DNA of 36,411 nucleotides from Myxococcota bacterium (GCA_023150805.1 JAKLKF010000078.1:1-36411); one strand, 5' to 3'. Positions 24,345-33,749 are shown, counted from the stretch's first letter. The notes: generated by a model from the letters alone, not told the origin. A program made the numbers and translations.

Positions 24345-26435
24345 ATGCGCACCGTCTTCGAAGAGCTCGCCCGCCGCCTCCGCCGCACCGACCTGCTGCT
24401 GCTCCGCGCCGTGCGGCGCCAGCGCGCCCGCCCCGCCATGCGGGCCAAGGGCCAGTTCTGGGGCAGCGTCATCACCGACGACGAGGTCGACGCCCTGCTG
24501 CGCGCCCACGGCGAGATCGACTGGCCCGAGGGCCCGGACGCCCTGGCCGACGCGGTCACCGCCAGCGCCGCGCTGCGGGACGAGCCCGGCGGGCGGGTGC
24601 ACCGCCTGCGCCAGGCCTTCGAGCTGGACGGCGACGACATGGACCTGCTGCTGCTGGCCGTCGCCCCCGAGATCAGCAACGGCTACGCGCGCATCTTCGC
24701 CTACCTCAACGACAACCTGAACCAGGCCTACCTGACCGTCGACCTGGCGACCCGGGTGCTGCGCACCCACCGCACCGAGCGGCTGGCCTTGCAGGCCCGG
24801 CTGATGAGCAACGCGCCGCTGGTGAAGAACCGGCTGCTGCTGCTGTTCCCCAACGAGGGGGCCGAGACCCTGGCCAGCCGCCGCGCCCACCCCAGCGGGC
24901 GCCTGCTGCGCTGGCTGTTGGAGGAGGAGGAGCTGCCCTCGGGCCTGGGCTTCTCGCCCATGGACACCAGCCGCGAGCCCTTCATCCCGCTGCCGACCCG
25001 CCAGCGCATCGAGGAGATCCGCCACGCCTTCGACCGGCCCGTCACCATCGCCGTCATCGGCAGCACGGTCGGCAGCCGCGAGGGGGCGGCCATGGCCATC
25101 GCCCGCGCCGCCGGGCGGCCCCTGGTGCGCATCGACCTGGAGCGCGCCCAGCAGTACGTCGAGCAGCCCTGGGACCTGCTGCGCGAGCTGCGCCTGTCCC
25201 GCGCCCTGCCCTACGTCATCAACGTCGCCCAGAGCCAGGAGGACCCCCAGGCCCGCGCCGGCATCACCCGCCTGGGCAGCGCGCTGGCCACCCTGCAGTA
25301 CCCGGTCTTGATGGGCGGCACCGACCGCCGCGCCATCGGCGGCCTGCTCGGCAGCGAGCGTCCCAGCCTGACGGTCTTCGTCGGGCGTACCACCCTGGAC
25401 GAGCGCATCGCGGCCTGGAGCGACGCCTTCACCCAGCGCGGCTGGGACCCCGCGCAGTCCGCCGAGATCAGCGAGCGCTTCTACAGCGTGGGCGGCACGA
25501 CCATCGCCCAGGTGCTGGAGCGGGCCGAGGCCGAGTGCGGCGGCAACGAGCCCCACGTCGAGGCCATCTGGGACGCGGCGCGCGAGTGCAGCCGGCCGGA
25601 GTTCCGGGGCCTGGCCCAGCACGTCATCCCCAAGTACCGCTTCGAAGACCTGGTCGTGCCCGACAAGATCATGGGCCAGCTCCAGATGCTGAAGAGCTAC
25701 CTGTCCGAGCAGGAGAACGTCTTCCACCGCTGGGGAGCCATCAAGGTCCGCCCCCGCGGCTTCGGCATCAAGGCCCTGTTCAGCGGCGGCCCCGGCACCG
25801 GCAAGACCATGGCGGCGGAGTGCATCGCCGGGGCGCTGGGCCTGGACATGTTCCGGGTCGACACCAGCAGCGTCATCAGCCGGTGGGTCGGCGAGACCGA
25901 GAAGAACCTGCGCGAGATCTTCGACGCCGCCGAGGGGGGCACGGCCGTCATCCTGTTCGACGAGGCCGACAGCCTGTTCGGCAGCCGCGGCGAGGTCAAG
26001 CAGGCCCAGGACCGCTTCGCCAACCAGGAGGTCGCCTTCCTGCTCCAGCGCCTGGAGGTCTTCGAGGGCTGCGCGATCCTGACCACCAACCTCCAGGAGA
26101 ACATCGACGAGGCCTTCCTGCGCCGCTTCGGCGCCGTCATCGAGTTCCCCATGCCCAACGTCGAGGCCCGCCGCGTGCTGTGGCACAAGTCGATCCCCGC
26201 CGGGGCGCCCAGGCACCCCGACCTGGACCTGGACCTGATCTCGCGGCAGTTCATCCTGGCCGGCGGAAACATCGTCAGCAGCGCGATCAACGCCTGCATC
26301 CTGGCCAGCGCCGCCCGCGAGCCCGTCGGCATGAAGCACGTCGTCGAGGCCGTCGCCCGCGAGATGATCAAGATGGGCAAGCAGGTCAGCCGCGTGCACT
26401 TCGGCGAGTTCTACGACTACGTGCAGGACCTGTAG
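24345..26435 (+). CDS. AAA+ ATPase of the eCIS type (Afp15-like)
   Basis: This 696-aa protein resembles the ATPases encoded with extracellular contractile injection systems (Afp15/Pvc15 type), thought to act in particle assembly or release. The N-terminal ~430 residues form a family-specific region with a degenerate P-loop-like segment (VIGSTVGSREGAAMAIARA). The C-terminal AAA module has Walker A GGPGTGKT (481-488), Walker B ILFDEADSLFGSR (DEAD at 539-542), sensor AILTTNLQENID and arginine-containing EAFLRRF. The start ATG has no SD; CAGAGT lies six bases before it. It is 17 kb from the sheath operon, separated by the hydrogenase operon and other genes. Confidence 0.88.
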   Translation: MRTVFEELARRLRRTDLLLLRAVRRQRARPAMRAKGQFWGSVITDDEVDALLRAHGEIDWPEGPDALADAVTASAALRDEPGGRVHRLRQAFELDGDDMDLLLLAVAPEISNGYARIFAYLNDNLNQAYLTVDLATRVLRTHRTERLALQARLMSNAPLVKNRLLLLFPNEGAETLASRRAHPSGRLLRWLLEEEELPSGLGFSPMDTSREPFIPLPTRQRIEEIRHAFDRPVTIAVIGSTVGSREGAAMAIARAAGRPLVRIDLERAQQYVEQPWDLLRELRLSRALPYVINVAQSQEDPQARAGITRLGSALATLQYPVLMGGTDRRAIGGLLGSERPSLTVFVGRTTLDERIAAWSDAFTQRGWDPAQSAEISERFYSVGGTTIAQVLERAEAECGGNEPHVEAIWDAARECSRPEFRGLAQHVIPKYRFEDLVVPDKIMGQLQMLKSYLSEQENVFHRWGAIKVRPRGFGIKALFSGGPGTGKTMAAECIAGALGLDMFRVDTSSVISRWVGETEKNLREIFDAAEGGTAVILFDEADSLFGSRGEVKQAQDRFANQEVAFLLQRLEVFEGCAILTTNLQENIDEAFLRRFGAVIEFPMPNVEARRVLWHKSIPAGAPRHPDLDLDLISRQFILAGGNIVSSAINACILASAAREPVGMKHVVEAVAREMIKMGKQVSRVHFGEFYDYVQDL

Positions 26436-26480
26436 GGAGCCACCTCCGCCCGGCGGGGCGGGGCGCGATAGGCGCCCGCC

Positions 26481-27353
26481 ATGTGGTGGCTCCTGCTCGC
26501 CTGCGCGCCCCAGGGTCCGGGCACCCTGCTCTTGGCCCCCGACCCGGACCGGTCGGGGCTGGCGGGCGCGCAGGGTCCCCACGGCGCGGCCTGGGTGAGG
26601 GCCAGCACGGCCGCGCGGGTAGAGGAGCGCCTGCGGCTCGAGGTGGTCTTCCCCGCGGACGCGCAGGGCTGGCTGGCAGAGGAGGGACCCTTCCCCGCCG
26701 TGGCCCTGGTCCAGGGGGGGCTGGTGGACGTGGAGCAGTACCGCTGGCTGTCCGCCTGGCTGGCCAGCCGCGGCTACCTGGTGGTGGCGGCGCTGCACGA
26801 CCACCGGCTGGCCCTGCTCGCCGCGGACGACAGCGCCATCGCCCTGTCCGCGGTCGAGCGCTGGAGCGCGCGAGAGGGCCTGCTCTCGGGAGCCGCCGAC
26901 CCCGACGCGCCCGCCGCCATCCTGGGCCACAGCCTGGGTGGGGCGACGGCCGCGGTGGAGTGGGTCCAGGACGAGCGCTTCCTGGCGATGGGGCTGCTGG
27001 CCAGCTTCCCCGCGGACTTCACGCCGGTCGAGGAGGTGGATCGGCCGGCCCTGTCCCTCTACGGCAGCACGGACGAGGTGGTCGATCCCTCGCTGGTGGT
27101 GGACGGCTTCGCGCGCCTGGCAGGGCCGGCCCTGCTGGGCGAGGTGCAGGGGCTGAACCACCACGGCTGGTTCGACGATCCCCGCGCCCGCGACGTCGAG
27201 CGGGACGGCCCGCTGGAGGGCGACCTGGACACGCTGCGCGGGCAGGCGATGGCGGTGGTCGACACCTTCCTGGACGCCTGGCTGCGCGAGGATCCGCAGG
27301 CGTTGCTGGCCTTCGAGCAGGGGGACTTCGAGGGAGTCGAGGAGCGGCGATGA
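26481..27353 (+). CDS. Lipoprotein alpha/beta hydrolase
   Basis: This 290-aa protein is an alpha/beta hydrolase with nucleophile elbow GHSLGG (S151), a likely acid in YGSTDEVVDP and a His in GLNHHGWF. The FPAVALVQGG and LASRGYLVVAALHDHR segments resemble the dienelactone-hydrolase/PET-hydrolase-like branch. It opens with MWWLLLAC, a lipobox at Cys8 after only seven residues and no basic n-region, so lipidation is plausible but the leader is extremely short. TAGGCG lies six bases before the ATG. The stop overlaps the next start (ATGA), beginning a coupled four-gene set. Confidence 0.78.
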   Translation: MWWLLLACAPQGPGTLLLAPDPDRSGLAGAQGPHGAAWVRASTAARVEERLRLEVVFPADAQGWLAEEGPFPAVALVQGGLVDVEQYRWLSAWLASRGYLVVAALHDHRLALLAADDSAIALSAVERWSAREGLLSGAADPDAPAAILGHSLGGATAAVEWVQDERFLAMGLLASFPADFTPVEEVDRPALSLYGSTDEVVDPSLVVDGFARLAGPALLGEVQGLNHHGWFDDPRARDVERDGPLEGDLDTLRGQAMAVVDTFLDAWLREDPQALLAFEQGDFEGVEERR

Positions 27354-27922
27354 CGGGGCTCTTGCTGGCCGCCACGCTGGCGCTCGGGGTCGCGCGGGCC
27401 GATCCGCTGGCCCTGCGGCACGCCGGGGTGGAGGGCGCCGCGGCGGGGGTGCTGGGCCTGCCGCTGACCTCGGTCGGCGCCTGGCGGGGGGACTGGGGGT
27501 TGGCCCTCTCCAGCCGCGACCTGGCGATGGCCAGCCTGGAGGGCGCCCGCCGCTGGCGCGGGGACCAGGGCCGCAACGAGCTGCAGCTCTCCGCCGGCCT
27601 GGGCGCCCTGTGGCTGGAGCCTGGCATGTCCGGGCACCTGGGCCTGAGCCTGCTGCGGCACGCCGAGGGCCGCCGCGTGGGCTGGACCGGCAGCCTGAGC
27701 CTGCCCGCCAGCCTGCGCCTGCTGGGCGCCGCCGCCCCCGGGCCGGTCGAGGCGCGATTGCCCCTGCTGCTGGGCAACCAGCTCGGGGTCCGGGCCGGAG
27801 ACCTCTGGCTGGGCCCGGTCCTGGAGCTGGGCCTGGTGGTCTCGCCCGGCCGACCGCTGGCGACGGCGGGGCAGCTCGGCTTCGTGGTGGCGGGCCCGGC
27901 CCGCGCGCGGAGCAGCGGGTGA
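27350..27922 (+). CDS. Unknown exported protein, possibly outer-membrane-like
   Basis: This 190-aa protein starts with a signal peptide (MTGLLLAATLALGVARA). The body alternates hydrophobic and polar residues in Gly/Leu-rich strands (LQLSAGLGALWLEPGMSGHLGLSLL and following; RAGDLWLGPVLELGLVVS), which could form a small beta-barrel or beta-sheet outer-membrane protein. No family is recognised. ATG 27350 overlaps the hydrolase stop by 4 bp, and its stop overlaps the next GTG start, so expression is coupled. Confidence 0.65.
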   Translation: MTGLLLAATLALGVARADPLALRHAGVEGAAAGVLGLPLTSVGAWRGDWGLALSSRDLAMASLEGARRWRGDQGRNELQLSAGLGALWLEPGMSGHLGLSLLRHAEGRRVGWTGSLSLPASLRLLGAAAPGPVEARLPLLLGNQLGVRAGDLWLGPVLELGLVVSPGRPLATAGQLGFVVAGPARARSSG

Positions 27923-28275
27923 GGGACCGACACGTCTCCATCCTCTCCGGCCTGCTGGGCCTGACGGGGCTGCCCCTGGCGCTCTTCCTCGTGCTGTCGC
28001 CCCTGGCCGCCCTGCGCGTGGCGCTGCTGGGAGTGCCCCCCGGCGAGGGCGACGACGCCTGGATCCTGGCGATCGTCCTGCCCCTGACCTTCGGGCTGGG
28101 CCTGGTCGGCGCGCTGCAGGTGGCGACCGCGGTGGGGCTGTGGCGGCAGCGGCGCTGGGCGTGGGTGGCCGGGCTGTGCTGCAGCGGACTGTGGATCATG
28201 GGCGGCCTGCTGCCGCTGGGCGCCTACGGACTGTTCACCCTGCTGCGGGCATCGGTCCGCGAGCGGGTCTCGTGA
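27919..28275 (+). CDS. Small membrane protein of the hydrolase cassette
   Basis: This 118-aa protein has about three hydrophobic segments: SILSGLLGLTGLPLALFLVL, ILAIVLPLTFGLGLVGAL and WAWVAGLCCSGLWIMGGLLP. It begins at GTG 27919 (GTGA overlap). A short Arg pair between segments (RQRR) suggests a cytoplasmic loop. No family is recognised. It may act with the next, similarly hydrophobic protein. Confidence 0.65.
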   Translation: MRDRHVSILSGLLGLTGLPLALFLVLSPLAALRVALLGVPPGEGDDAWILAIVLPLTFGLGLVGALQVATAVGLWRQRRWAWVAGLCCSGLWIMGGLLPLGAYGLFTLLRASVRERVS

Positions 28276-28616
28276 GCCTGGCGCTCACCCTGCGCCTGCG
28301 GACCCTGTGGGCGCTGGTCGTCGCCGCGCTGTACGCCGCGGTCGGGCTGGGCGGGCTGGCCTTCGCGGTCCACGCCCTGGGCGACCCGCGGCTGGGCCCC
28401 GGCGCGGCGACCTTCGGCGGCCTGCCCCCGCTCCTGGTGGCCGGGGTGATGGTGCCCCTGCACCTGGCCCTGCCCTGGCTGCCGGCCCGGCCCCGCACCT
28501 GGACGTTGACCCTGGTGCTGTTGCTGCTGTCGGCCGTGGGCTCCTGCCCCCCCCTGGCGATCCCGGTGCTGGTCGGCTGGCTGGGGAGCCCGGCGCGCGC
28601 GCTCCACGGGCGGTGA
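28272..28616 (+). CDS. Small membrane protein, last gene of the cassette
   Basis: This 114-aa protein has three hydrophobic stretches: LWALVVAALYAAVGLGGLAFAV, PPLLVAGVMVPLHLALPWL and LTLVLLLLSAVGSCPPLAIPVLVGWL. GTG 28272 overlaps the preceding stop (GTGA). It ends 13 bp from the convergent minus-strand gene. Function unknown. Confidence 0.6.
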   Translation: MSLALTLRLRTLWALVVAALYAAVGLGGLAFAVHALGDPRLGPGAATFGGLPPLLVAGVMVPLHLALPWLPARPRTWTLTLVLLLLSAVGSCPPLAIPVLVGWLGSPARALHGR

Positions 28617-28629
28617 GCCCTCGGGCACG

Positions 28630-30054
28630 TCAGCGCTGCGGGGCCCGCTCCAGCCGCCACAGGGTCCCCTGGCCGGCGACCGCCTCGCCGGGGCGACCGA
28701 GCAGGTCCGCCAGGGCGCGGCCCTCGCCGCTGTCGGCGGGCGCGTCCAGCACCAGCCACAGCCGCCGGTGGGCCGCCGCGGCCTCCGTGACCTGGGGCCG
28801 CACGTGGTCTTCGACGTAGAGCACGCGCCCCTGGTGCAGGCGGGGCTGGCCGTGGCGGTGGTCGCCCCAGTCGAAGGCGTAGGGCACGACCGCGGGCAGG
28901 CGGCGCCAGGGCCGGACCCGCCACAGGGCGGGCTGCACCGTGCGCTTGTCGTCGTCGTCGACCCGCCGCGGCAGCAGCAGGTAGACGGCGTCTCCGCTGC
29001 AGGCGGGCGAGGGTGGACCGTCGCAGGCCCAGGGGGTGACCGCCTCGGCGAGGGCGAGGTCGAGGGCGTGCGGGGCCTGGAGCTGTCGGGCGAGGGAGGC
29101 GAGCGCGCGCGCCTGGCCGAGCAGGGCCACGCCCCCGTGCAGGAGGATCGTACACCCGACCAGGGCGGAGGCGAGGCGCGCGAGCCGCCCCTCCCCCCCC
29201 TGCCCGGCCAGCAGGGCCCAGGGCAGGCCGATCAGCACCAGGTAGGGGAACTGGTGCGGCGCAGCCACGCCGAGCGCGACCAGCAGGCCGAGCGCCAGGG
29301 GCAGCCCCAGGCCGGGCAGCAGGAGCCAGGGGGACCGCCGGGCGCCCAGCAGGGCCGCGGGCAGGGCGAGCAGCCACAGCAGGCCGAAGCGGTCGGACAG
29401 GTCCCCCGCGACCAGGGCGGCCTTGAACGGGGGCTGAACGGTGCCGGTGCCCACGGCGTCCAGGGCCCCCGGCAGCAGGGGAAGGGCCAGGGCGCCCATC
29501 GTGGCCAGGGTACGGACGGACCATCGCCAGGGCAGCGTGAGCGCCACCAGCCCCGCGCCCAGGCCGGCCAGGGCGTGGGTCCAGCCCGCCAGGGCGCCGG
29601 CCAGGGCCAGCGGCCACCAGCGTCCGGTCGCGGCGGCCGGCCGCAGGACCAGCACCAGGGCGAACAGCGCGGCCGCCAGGGGGTAGTCGTTGACCTCGGC
29701 GGCGTAGGCCAGCGCGACGGGGCTGGTCGCGACCAGCAGGCCGGCCGCCAGGCCATGGCGCGCGACCAGGGCGGCGGCGGCGGCGCTGCAGAGGGCGCTG
29801 GCGCTCAGCCACAGCAGGGGGATCGGGGCCCACTGTTCACTCCATGCGTGCAGCAGCGGCCACAGCGGAGGGTGCAGGCCCGTGAACGGTGGGAGCTGCC
29901 CCGCCCGCAGGGCCTGGACGGTCTCCCAGGGGTAGGCGGCGTACAGCCAGGCGGTCGCCCCCCAGCGCGCGGGGATCCGCGGCAGGCGCAGGGCCAGGGC
30001 CAGGGCCAGGACCAGCCAGGGCGCCCACCGCGGGCTGCCGGGCGGCGCGGACAT
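28630..30054 (-). CDS. GT39/ArnT-like polytopic membrane protein
   Basis: This 474-aa protein has a series of hydrophobic segments in the first ~330 residues and a soluble C-terminal domain. The opening has WAPWLVLALALALRLPRIP, then YPWETVQALRAGQLPPFTGLHPPLW, reminiscent of the first periplasmic loop of lipid-linked-sugar glycosyltransferases (GT-C fold); the expected acidic residue could be the Glu in WET. Later segments include VALAYAAEVNDYPLAAALFALVLVL. The C-terminal part contains YLLLPRRVDDDDKRTVQ and WRLPAVV-like features. The start is ATG 30054, overlapping the OPT gene stop by one base. The substrate is unknown; the GT-C call is moderate. Confidence 0.65.
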   Translation of the reverse strand: MSAPPGSPRWAPWLVLALALALRLPRIPARWGATAWLYAAYPWETVQALRAGQLPPFTGLHPPLWPLLHAWSEQWAPIPLLWLSASALCSAAAAALVARHGLAAGLLVATSPVALAYAAEVNDYPLAAALFALVLVLRPAAATGRWWPLALAGALAGWTHALAGLGAGLVALTLPWRWSVRTLATMGALALPLLPGALDAVGTGTVQPPFKAALVAGDLSDRFGLLWLLALPAALLGARRSPWLLLPGLGLPLALGLLVALGVAAPHQFPYLVLIGLPWALLAGQGGEGRLARLASALVGCTILLHGGVALLGQARALASLARQLQAPHALDLALAEAVTPWACDGPPSPACSGDAVYLLLPRRVDDDDKRTVQPALWRVRPWRRLPAVVPYAFDWGDHRHGQPRLHQGRVLYVEDHVRPQVTEAAAAHRRLWLVLDAPADSGEGRALADLLGRPGEAVAGQGTLWRLERAPQR

Positions 30055-32081
30055 CAGCCGCCCAGGACCAGGACCTCGATGATGATCACGGCGATGCCGG
30101 TCAGGGCACCGCCGGCGATCACACCCGCGGCGGTCGGCTCCAGGTTGTCGACCAGCACGCGCTTGAGCAGGCCCGGCCTGTGCTCGAGCTGGCGGCCGGC
30201 CAGCCAGAAGATGAACGAGCCGACGAACATCGCCCAGCAGGTGGAGAAGGTGATCACGAAGGCCAGGCCGATGCCGACCGCGGACAGCCAGAACTTGCCC
30301 TTGGTGGCCACCTTGATGCCCTCCAGCACGATGCCGGCCACGCCGCCGACCGCGGCGGCGACCTGGGCCGAGGGCTTGAGGTTGCCGATGCCGGTGGTCA
30401 GCACCTCGGCCACGGCGCGCCAGACCACGGCGCCGGGGAAGGGCTGCTCGGGGGTGAGCAGGCCGTCGGGGTTGCCCCGCAGGAAGGCCAGGTAGAAGAC
30501 GGGCACGGCCACGGTGGCGCCGGCCAGGATGCCCAGCACGTGGCCGATGGCCTGGTGGCGGGGCTTGCCGCCCAGCATGTAGCCGGGCTTGATGTCCATC
30601 AGCAGGTTCGCGGCGTTGCTGGAGACCTCGCCGGTGATGCCGGCGGTCATCAGGTTGGTGGTGACGTTGCCGGGGGCCAGCACGCCGTAGGTGAGCTGGG
30701 TGAGCTTGCCCAGCGCCCCCGTCGGCGTGATCGAGGTGAGCCCCGTGCTGTTCACGGCGATCAGCGTGAAGACGAAGACCAGCGGGATGGCCAGGATCCC
30801 CATCCAGATCTCGACGCCGAAGAACACGTGGGCCAGGGTGACGACGACGGCGCCCACGATGGGGATGCCGATCCCGAAGACCTTGATGGGCAGCTCGATG
30901 TGGGCCAGCACGTCCTGGCCGCCCCGGCCCTTGCCAAGCATCCCCTTGAAGGAGGACAGCAGGACCTGCGGCTTGCTGAAGAAGGCGAAGAGCGAGGAGG
31001 TGGTCATCATCGCGACGCCGCCCCACAGGGACCACATCGTGATGTCCTTGAAGGCGTAGGTCATCTGGCCGTCGACCAGCTTGCCCACGATGTCGCCGCG
31101 CTGCATCATCCACGGAGCCAGCACCAGGTAGTTGAGCACGGCGCCCACCATGATCGACACACCGGTGTGGATGCCCATCAGGCCGCCAGCGGCGATCATC
31201 ACCAGGTCGGTGTCCGGGCGGACGGTCAGCTCCTTGAGCGGCGTGCCCATGATCTTGGGGGTCACGTAGGTGTAGATCCAGGTGTCGAGGTACTCGGGGA
31301 TCTGCAGGAAGCCGATCTTGAGCTTGTGCGTGATCGCCTCACTCTTGAGCAGCGTGACCAGGCCCGAGAACGCGGCGGTGCCGGCCAGCAGCTTGGCCTT
31401 GAACACACCCTCGCTGGCATCTCCGGTGTGCAGTGCCTCCATCACGACACCGGCGGCGCGCCCCTCGGGGAAGGGAAGCTGCTCGTCGTTGATGAAGCGC
31501 TTCTTGAGCGGGAAGGCGAAGAGCACACCCAGCATGCTCAGCGACACCATCCAGGCGATGGCCACGCCCATCGGGATGACGGTGTGGGTCACCATCATGT
31601 AGGCCGCCAGGCTGCTGACGAGCGGCGCCGTCATGTAGCCGGCGGCGGTGGCGATGGACTGCATCGCGTTGTTCTCGAGGACGGTGAACTCCTTGGCCAG
31701 GCCCATGCCGGAGAGCACCTTGAACAGGGCGAAGGCCAGGATGACCGAGGTGATGCCCACGCCCAGGGTCCAGCCGGTCTTCACGCCCACGTAGAGGTTG
31801 GTCAGCGAGAGCACCCCGCCCAGCAGCATGCCGGTCAGCGCCGACCGCAGCGTGAGCTGGGGCATGTCGCCCCGGAAGACGTTCTCCAGCCACCAGCGGT
31901 CCTTCTGCTCCAGCGTCCAGTCGCGCACCTGCTCGTCGGTGAGCTGTTGCAGGCCGTGCTTCTCACCGGCAGCGAGGTCACCGGCGCCAGGGCCGCCGGC
32001 AGCGGGGTCACCGGCGCCAGGGCCGCCGGCAGCGAGGTCACCGGCGCCAGGGTCGCCGGTGGGGGGGGTGGGGTGGCTCAT
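30054..32081 (-). CDS. OPT family oligopeptide/metal-siderophore transporter
   Basis: This 675-aa protein belongs to the OPT family of proton-coupled transporters for peptides or metal-chelate ligands. Segments typical of bacterial OPT proteins include LTNLYVGVKTGWTLGVGITSVILAFALFKVL, ENNAMQSIATAAGYMTAPLVSSLAAY, LPFPEGRAAGVVMEALH, NVTTNLMTAGITGEVSSNAANLLMDIKPGYMLGGKPRHQAIGH and many membrane spans. The N-terminal ~40 residues are a repetitive GAGD(L/P)AAGGP tail not needed by the family. ATG 32081 has GGAG eight bases upstream inside a small hairpin. It is followed by the GT-C-like gene and preceded by the tetraheme cytochrome. Confidence 0.92.
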   Translation of the reverse strand: MSHPTPPTGDPGAGDLAAGGPGAGDPAAGGPGAGDLAAGEKHGLQQLTDEQVRDWTLEQKDRWWLENVFRGDMPQLTLRSALTGMLLGGVLSLTNLYVGVKTGWTLGVGITSVILAFALFKVLSGMGLAKEFTVLENNAMQSIATAAGYMTAPLVSSLAAYMMVTHTVIPMGVAIAWMVSLSMLGVLFAFPLKKRFINDEQLPFPEGRAAGVVMEALHTGDASEGVFKAKLLAGTAAFSGLVTLLKSEAITHKLKIGFLQIPEYLDTWIYTYVTPKIMGTPLKELTVRPDTDLVMIAAGGLMGIHTGVSIMVGAVLNYLVLAPWMMQRGDIVGKLVDGQMTYAFKDITMWSLWGGVAMMTTSSLFAFFSKPQVLLSSFKGMLGKGRGGQDVLAHIELPIKVFGIGIPIVGAVVVTLAHVFFGVEIWMGILAIPLVFVFTLIAVNSTGLTSITPTGALGKLTQLTYGVLAPGNVTTNLMTAGITGEVSSNAANLLMDIKPGYMLGGKPRHQAIGHVLGILAGATVAVPVFYLAFLRGNPDGLLTPEQPFPGAVVWRAVAEVLTTGIGNLKPSAQVAAAVGGVAGIVLEGIKVATKGKFWLSAVGIGLAFVITFSTCWAMFVGSFIFWLAGRQLEHRPGLLKRVLVDNLEPTAAGVIAGGALTGIAVIIIEVLVLGG
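31971..32060 (-). repeat. Three 30-bp tandem repeats in OPT gene 5' end
   Basis: Three units at 31971-32000, 32001-32030 and 32031-32060, differing at one to three positions, encode the decapeptide repeat GPGAGDLAAG near the N-terminus. The near identity at DNA level suggests recent slippage expansion. Confidence 0.9.
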
Positions 32082-32086
32082 GGGGG

Positions 32087-32102
32087 CGCTCCGGGAGGAG
32101 CG
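32087..32102 (-). promoter_or_regulatory. Hairpin covering the OPT ribosome-binding site
   Basis: CGCTCC and GGAGCG arms with a 4-nt loop; the GGAG arm on the mRNA is the SD of the OPT gene. A 6-bp GC stem could limit translation unless the upstream gene is being translated or the structure is opened. Confidence 0.35.
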
Positions 32103-32128
32103 GCGCGTCTAACCGCCTCGCCGGCCGC

Positions 32129-33291
32129 TCAGCGGGGCGTGCCCTGGGCGATCCAGGCCAGCACGAGCGCCGTCTGCTCGTCGGTCAGCGGCGGCAGGCC
32201 CAGCGGCATGCCCGGTCGCTCGGGGCGGACGACCTCGGCCGGGGCGAAGCCAGGGTGGACCACGTCGCGCGCGGCCTCCTGTCGGCGGCGCAGGAGCGCG
32301 TCGGGGATCCGGTCGGCCACCGCGACGACCCCCTCCCAGGTCTGCAGCTCGATGCCGGTGGGTTGCCAGCCGAATCCCCCGGCGTTGCCCGGCCCGCGCC
32401 GCCCGCCGTTCTGGGCCGGGTCCATGTGGCAGTGCACGCAGATCTTCCCGAAGACCTCGGCCTCGACCTCGGCCCAGGCGACCGGGCGGTCCACCGGGGC
32501 CGGCAAGGCGGCGCCGGCGGGCTGCGCGGGCGCGGAGACATCCGCCAGCAGCACGAAGTCGCGCAGGGCCGTCACCTCGTCGGGGGGCAGGCCGAGCGAT
32601 GGCATGGTGGCCTGGGGCGAGACGGCGCCCGGGTCGGCGATCCAGGCCCAGGTGGTGTCCGGGTCCATGCGCTGGCGAGTGGTGGCCAGGTCGGGGGCCA
32701 GGGGCACGGGCGCCAGGGCGGGGCGGGGGCCCATGCTGTGGCAGGTGACGCAGCCGCGCGCGGTGAACAGGCGCTCCCCCTCGGACAGGCGCGCAGGGTC
32801 GGGAGCCGGCGAGGCGGCGACCGGCACGCGGGCCTGGGCGAAGGCGGCGACCAGGGCGGCGCGCTGCGCGTCCGAGAGGGAGAAGCGCGGCATGCCCTCG
32901 GGCATCGCCGGGCGCAGGTCGTGCGGATCCTGCAGGTAGCCGTCGATCCAGGCCGGTTCGAGGCGGGCCATCGCGGCGGAGAGCGAGGGCACGGCCAGGT
33001 AGCTGTGGGTGTTGCGCTCGTAGCGCTCCCACAGGGGGAAGACGGCCAGGGCCTTCTCCCGCGCGGCCGGGCTGGCGGCGACGGTCCGGATCCAGGCGTG
33101 GCAGTCGGCGCAGGAGTCCTGGCGCGCGGCGCGGGGCTGCCCCGGGACCTCGTGGCACAGGGCGCAGCCGCCGGCGGCCCACGCCTCGTCCACCGCGGCC
33201 AGCGGCGCGGGCACGTCGGGCTGCGGCGCGGGCACGTCAGGCTGCGCCCACGCCGCCTCGAGGAGGGCCAGCAGGGCGCCCAGGCCGCGCA

Positions 33292-33292
<1 letters not shown>
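32129..33292 (-). CDS. Tetraheme c-type cytochrome, exported
   Basis: This 387-aa protein has four CxxCH heme-binding motifs: CALCH (43-47), CADCH (61-65), CVTCH (181-185) and CVHCH (285-289). A hydrophobic leader (MRGLGALLALLEAAWA) suggests export. The first two hemes are close together, as in multiheme Class III-like modules; the last two sit in separate Class I-like domains with downstream Met candidates (ATMPSLGLP, GMPLGLPPL). It overlaps the upstream small exported gene as ATGA and precedes the OPT gene by 47 bp. Role as an electron carrier is expected; its redox partners are unknown. Confidence 0.88.
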
Positions 33293-33606
<314 letters not shown>

Positions 33607-33749
33607 GGGACCTCCAGGCGGGGGGGAGTCTTCCCCGCGAGCGACCGGACAACGGCGACCCAGGCCGGTTCCTTACAGCGCGGGACCTGACGACCTGCTG
33701 ACGGGCGCCGGCCCCCCCGGCCCGTGCTACGGGCCGCGGCGGAGCGCAC

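Noticed and set aside
24093..28199. A 1368-codon open frame on the minus strand opposite the ATPase and hydrolase genes
   Set aside because: It is an antisense shadow of the AAA+ ATPase and cassette genes; such long spurious frames are expected at this GC content.
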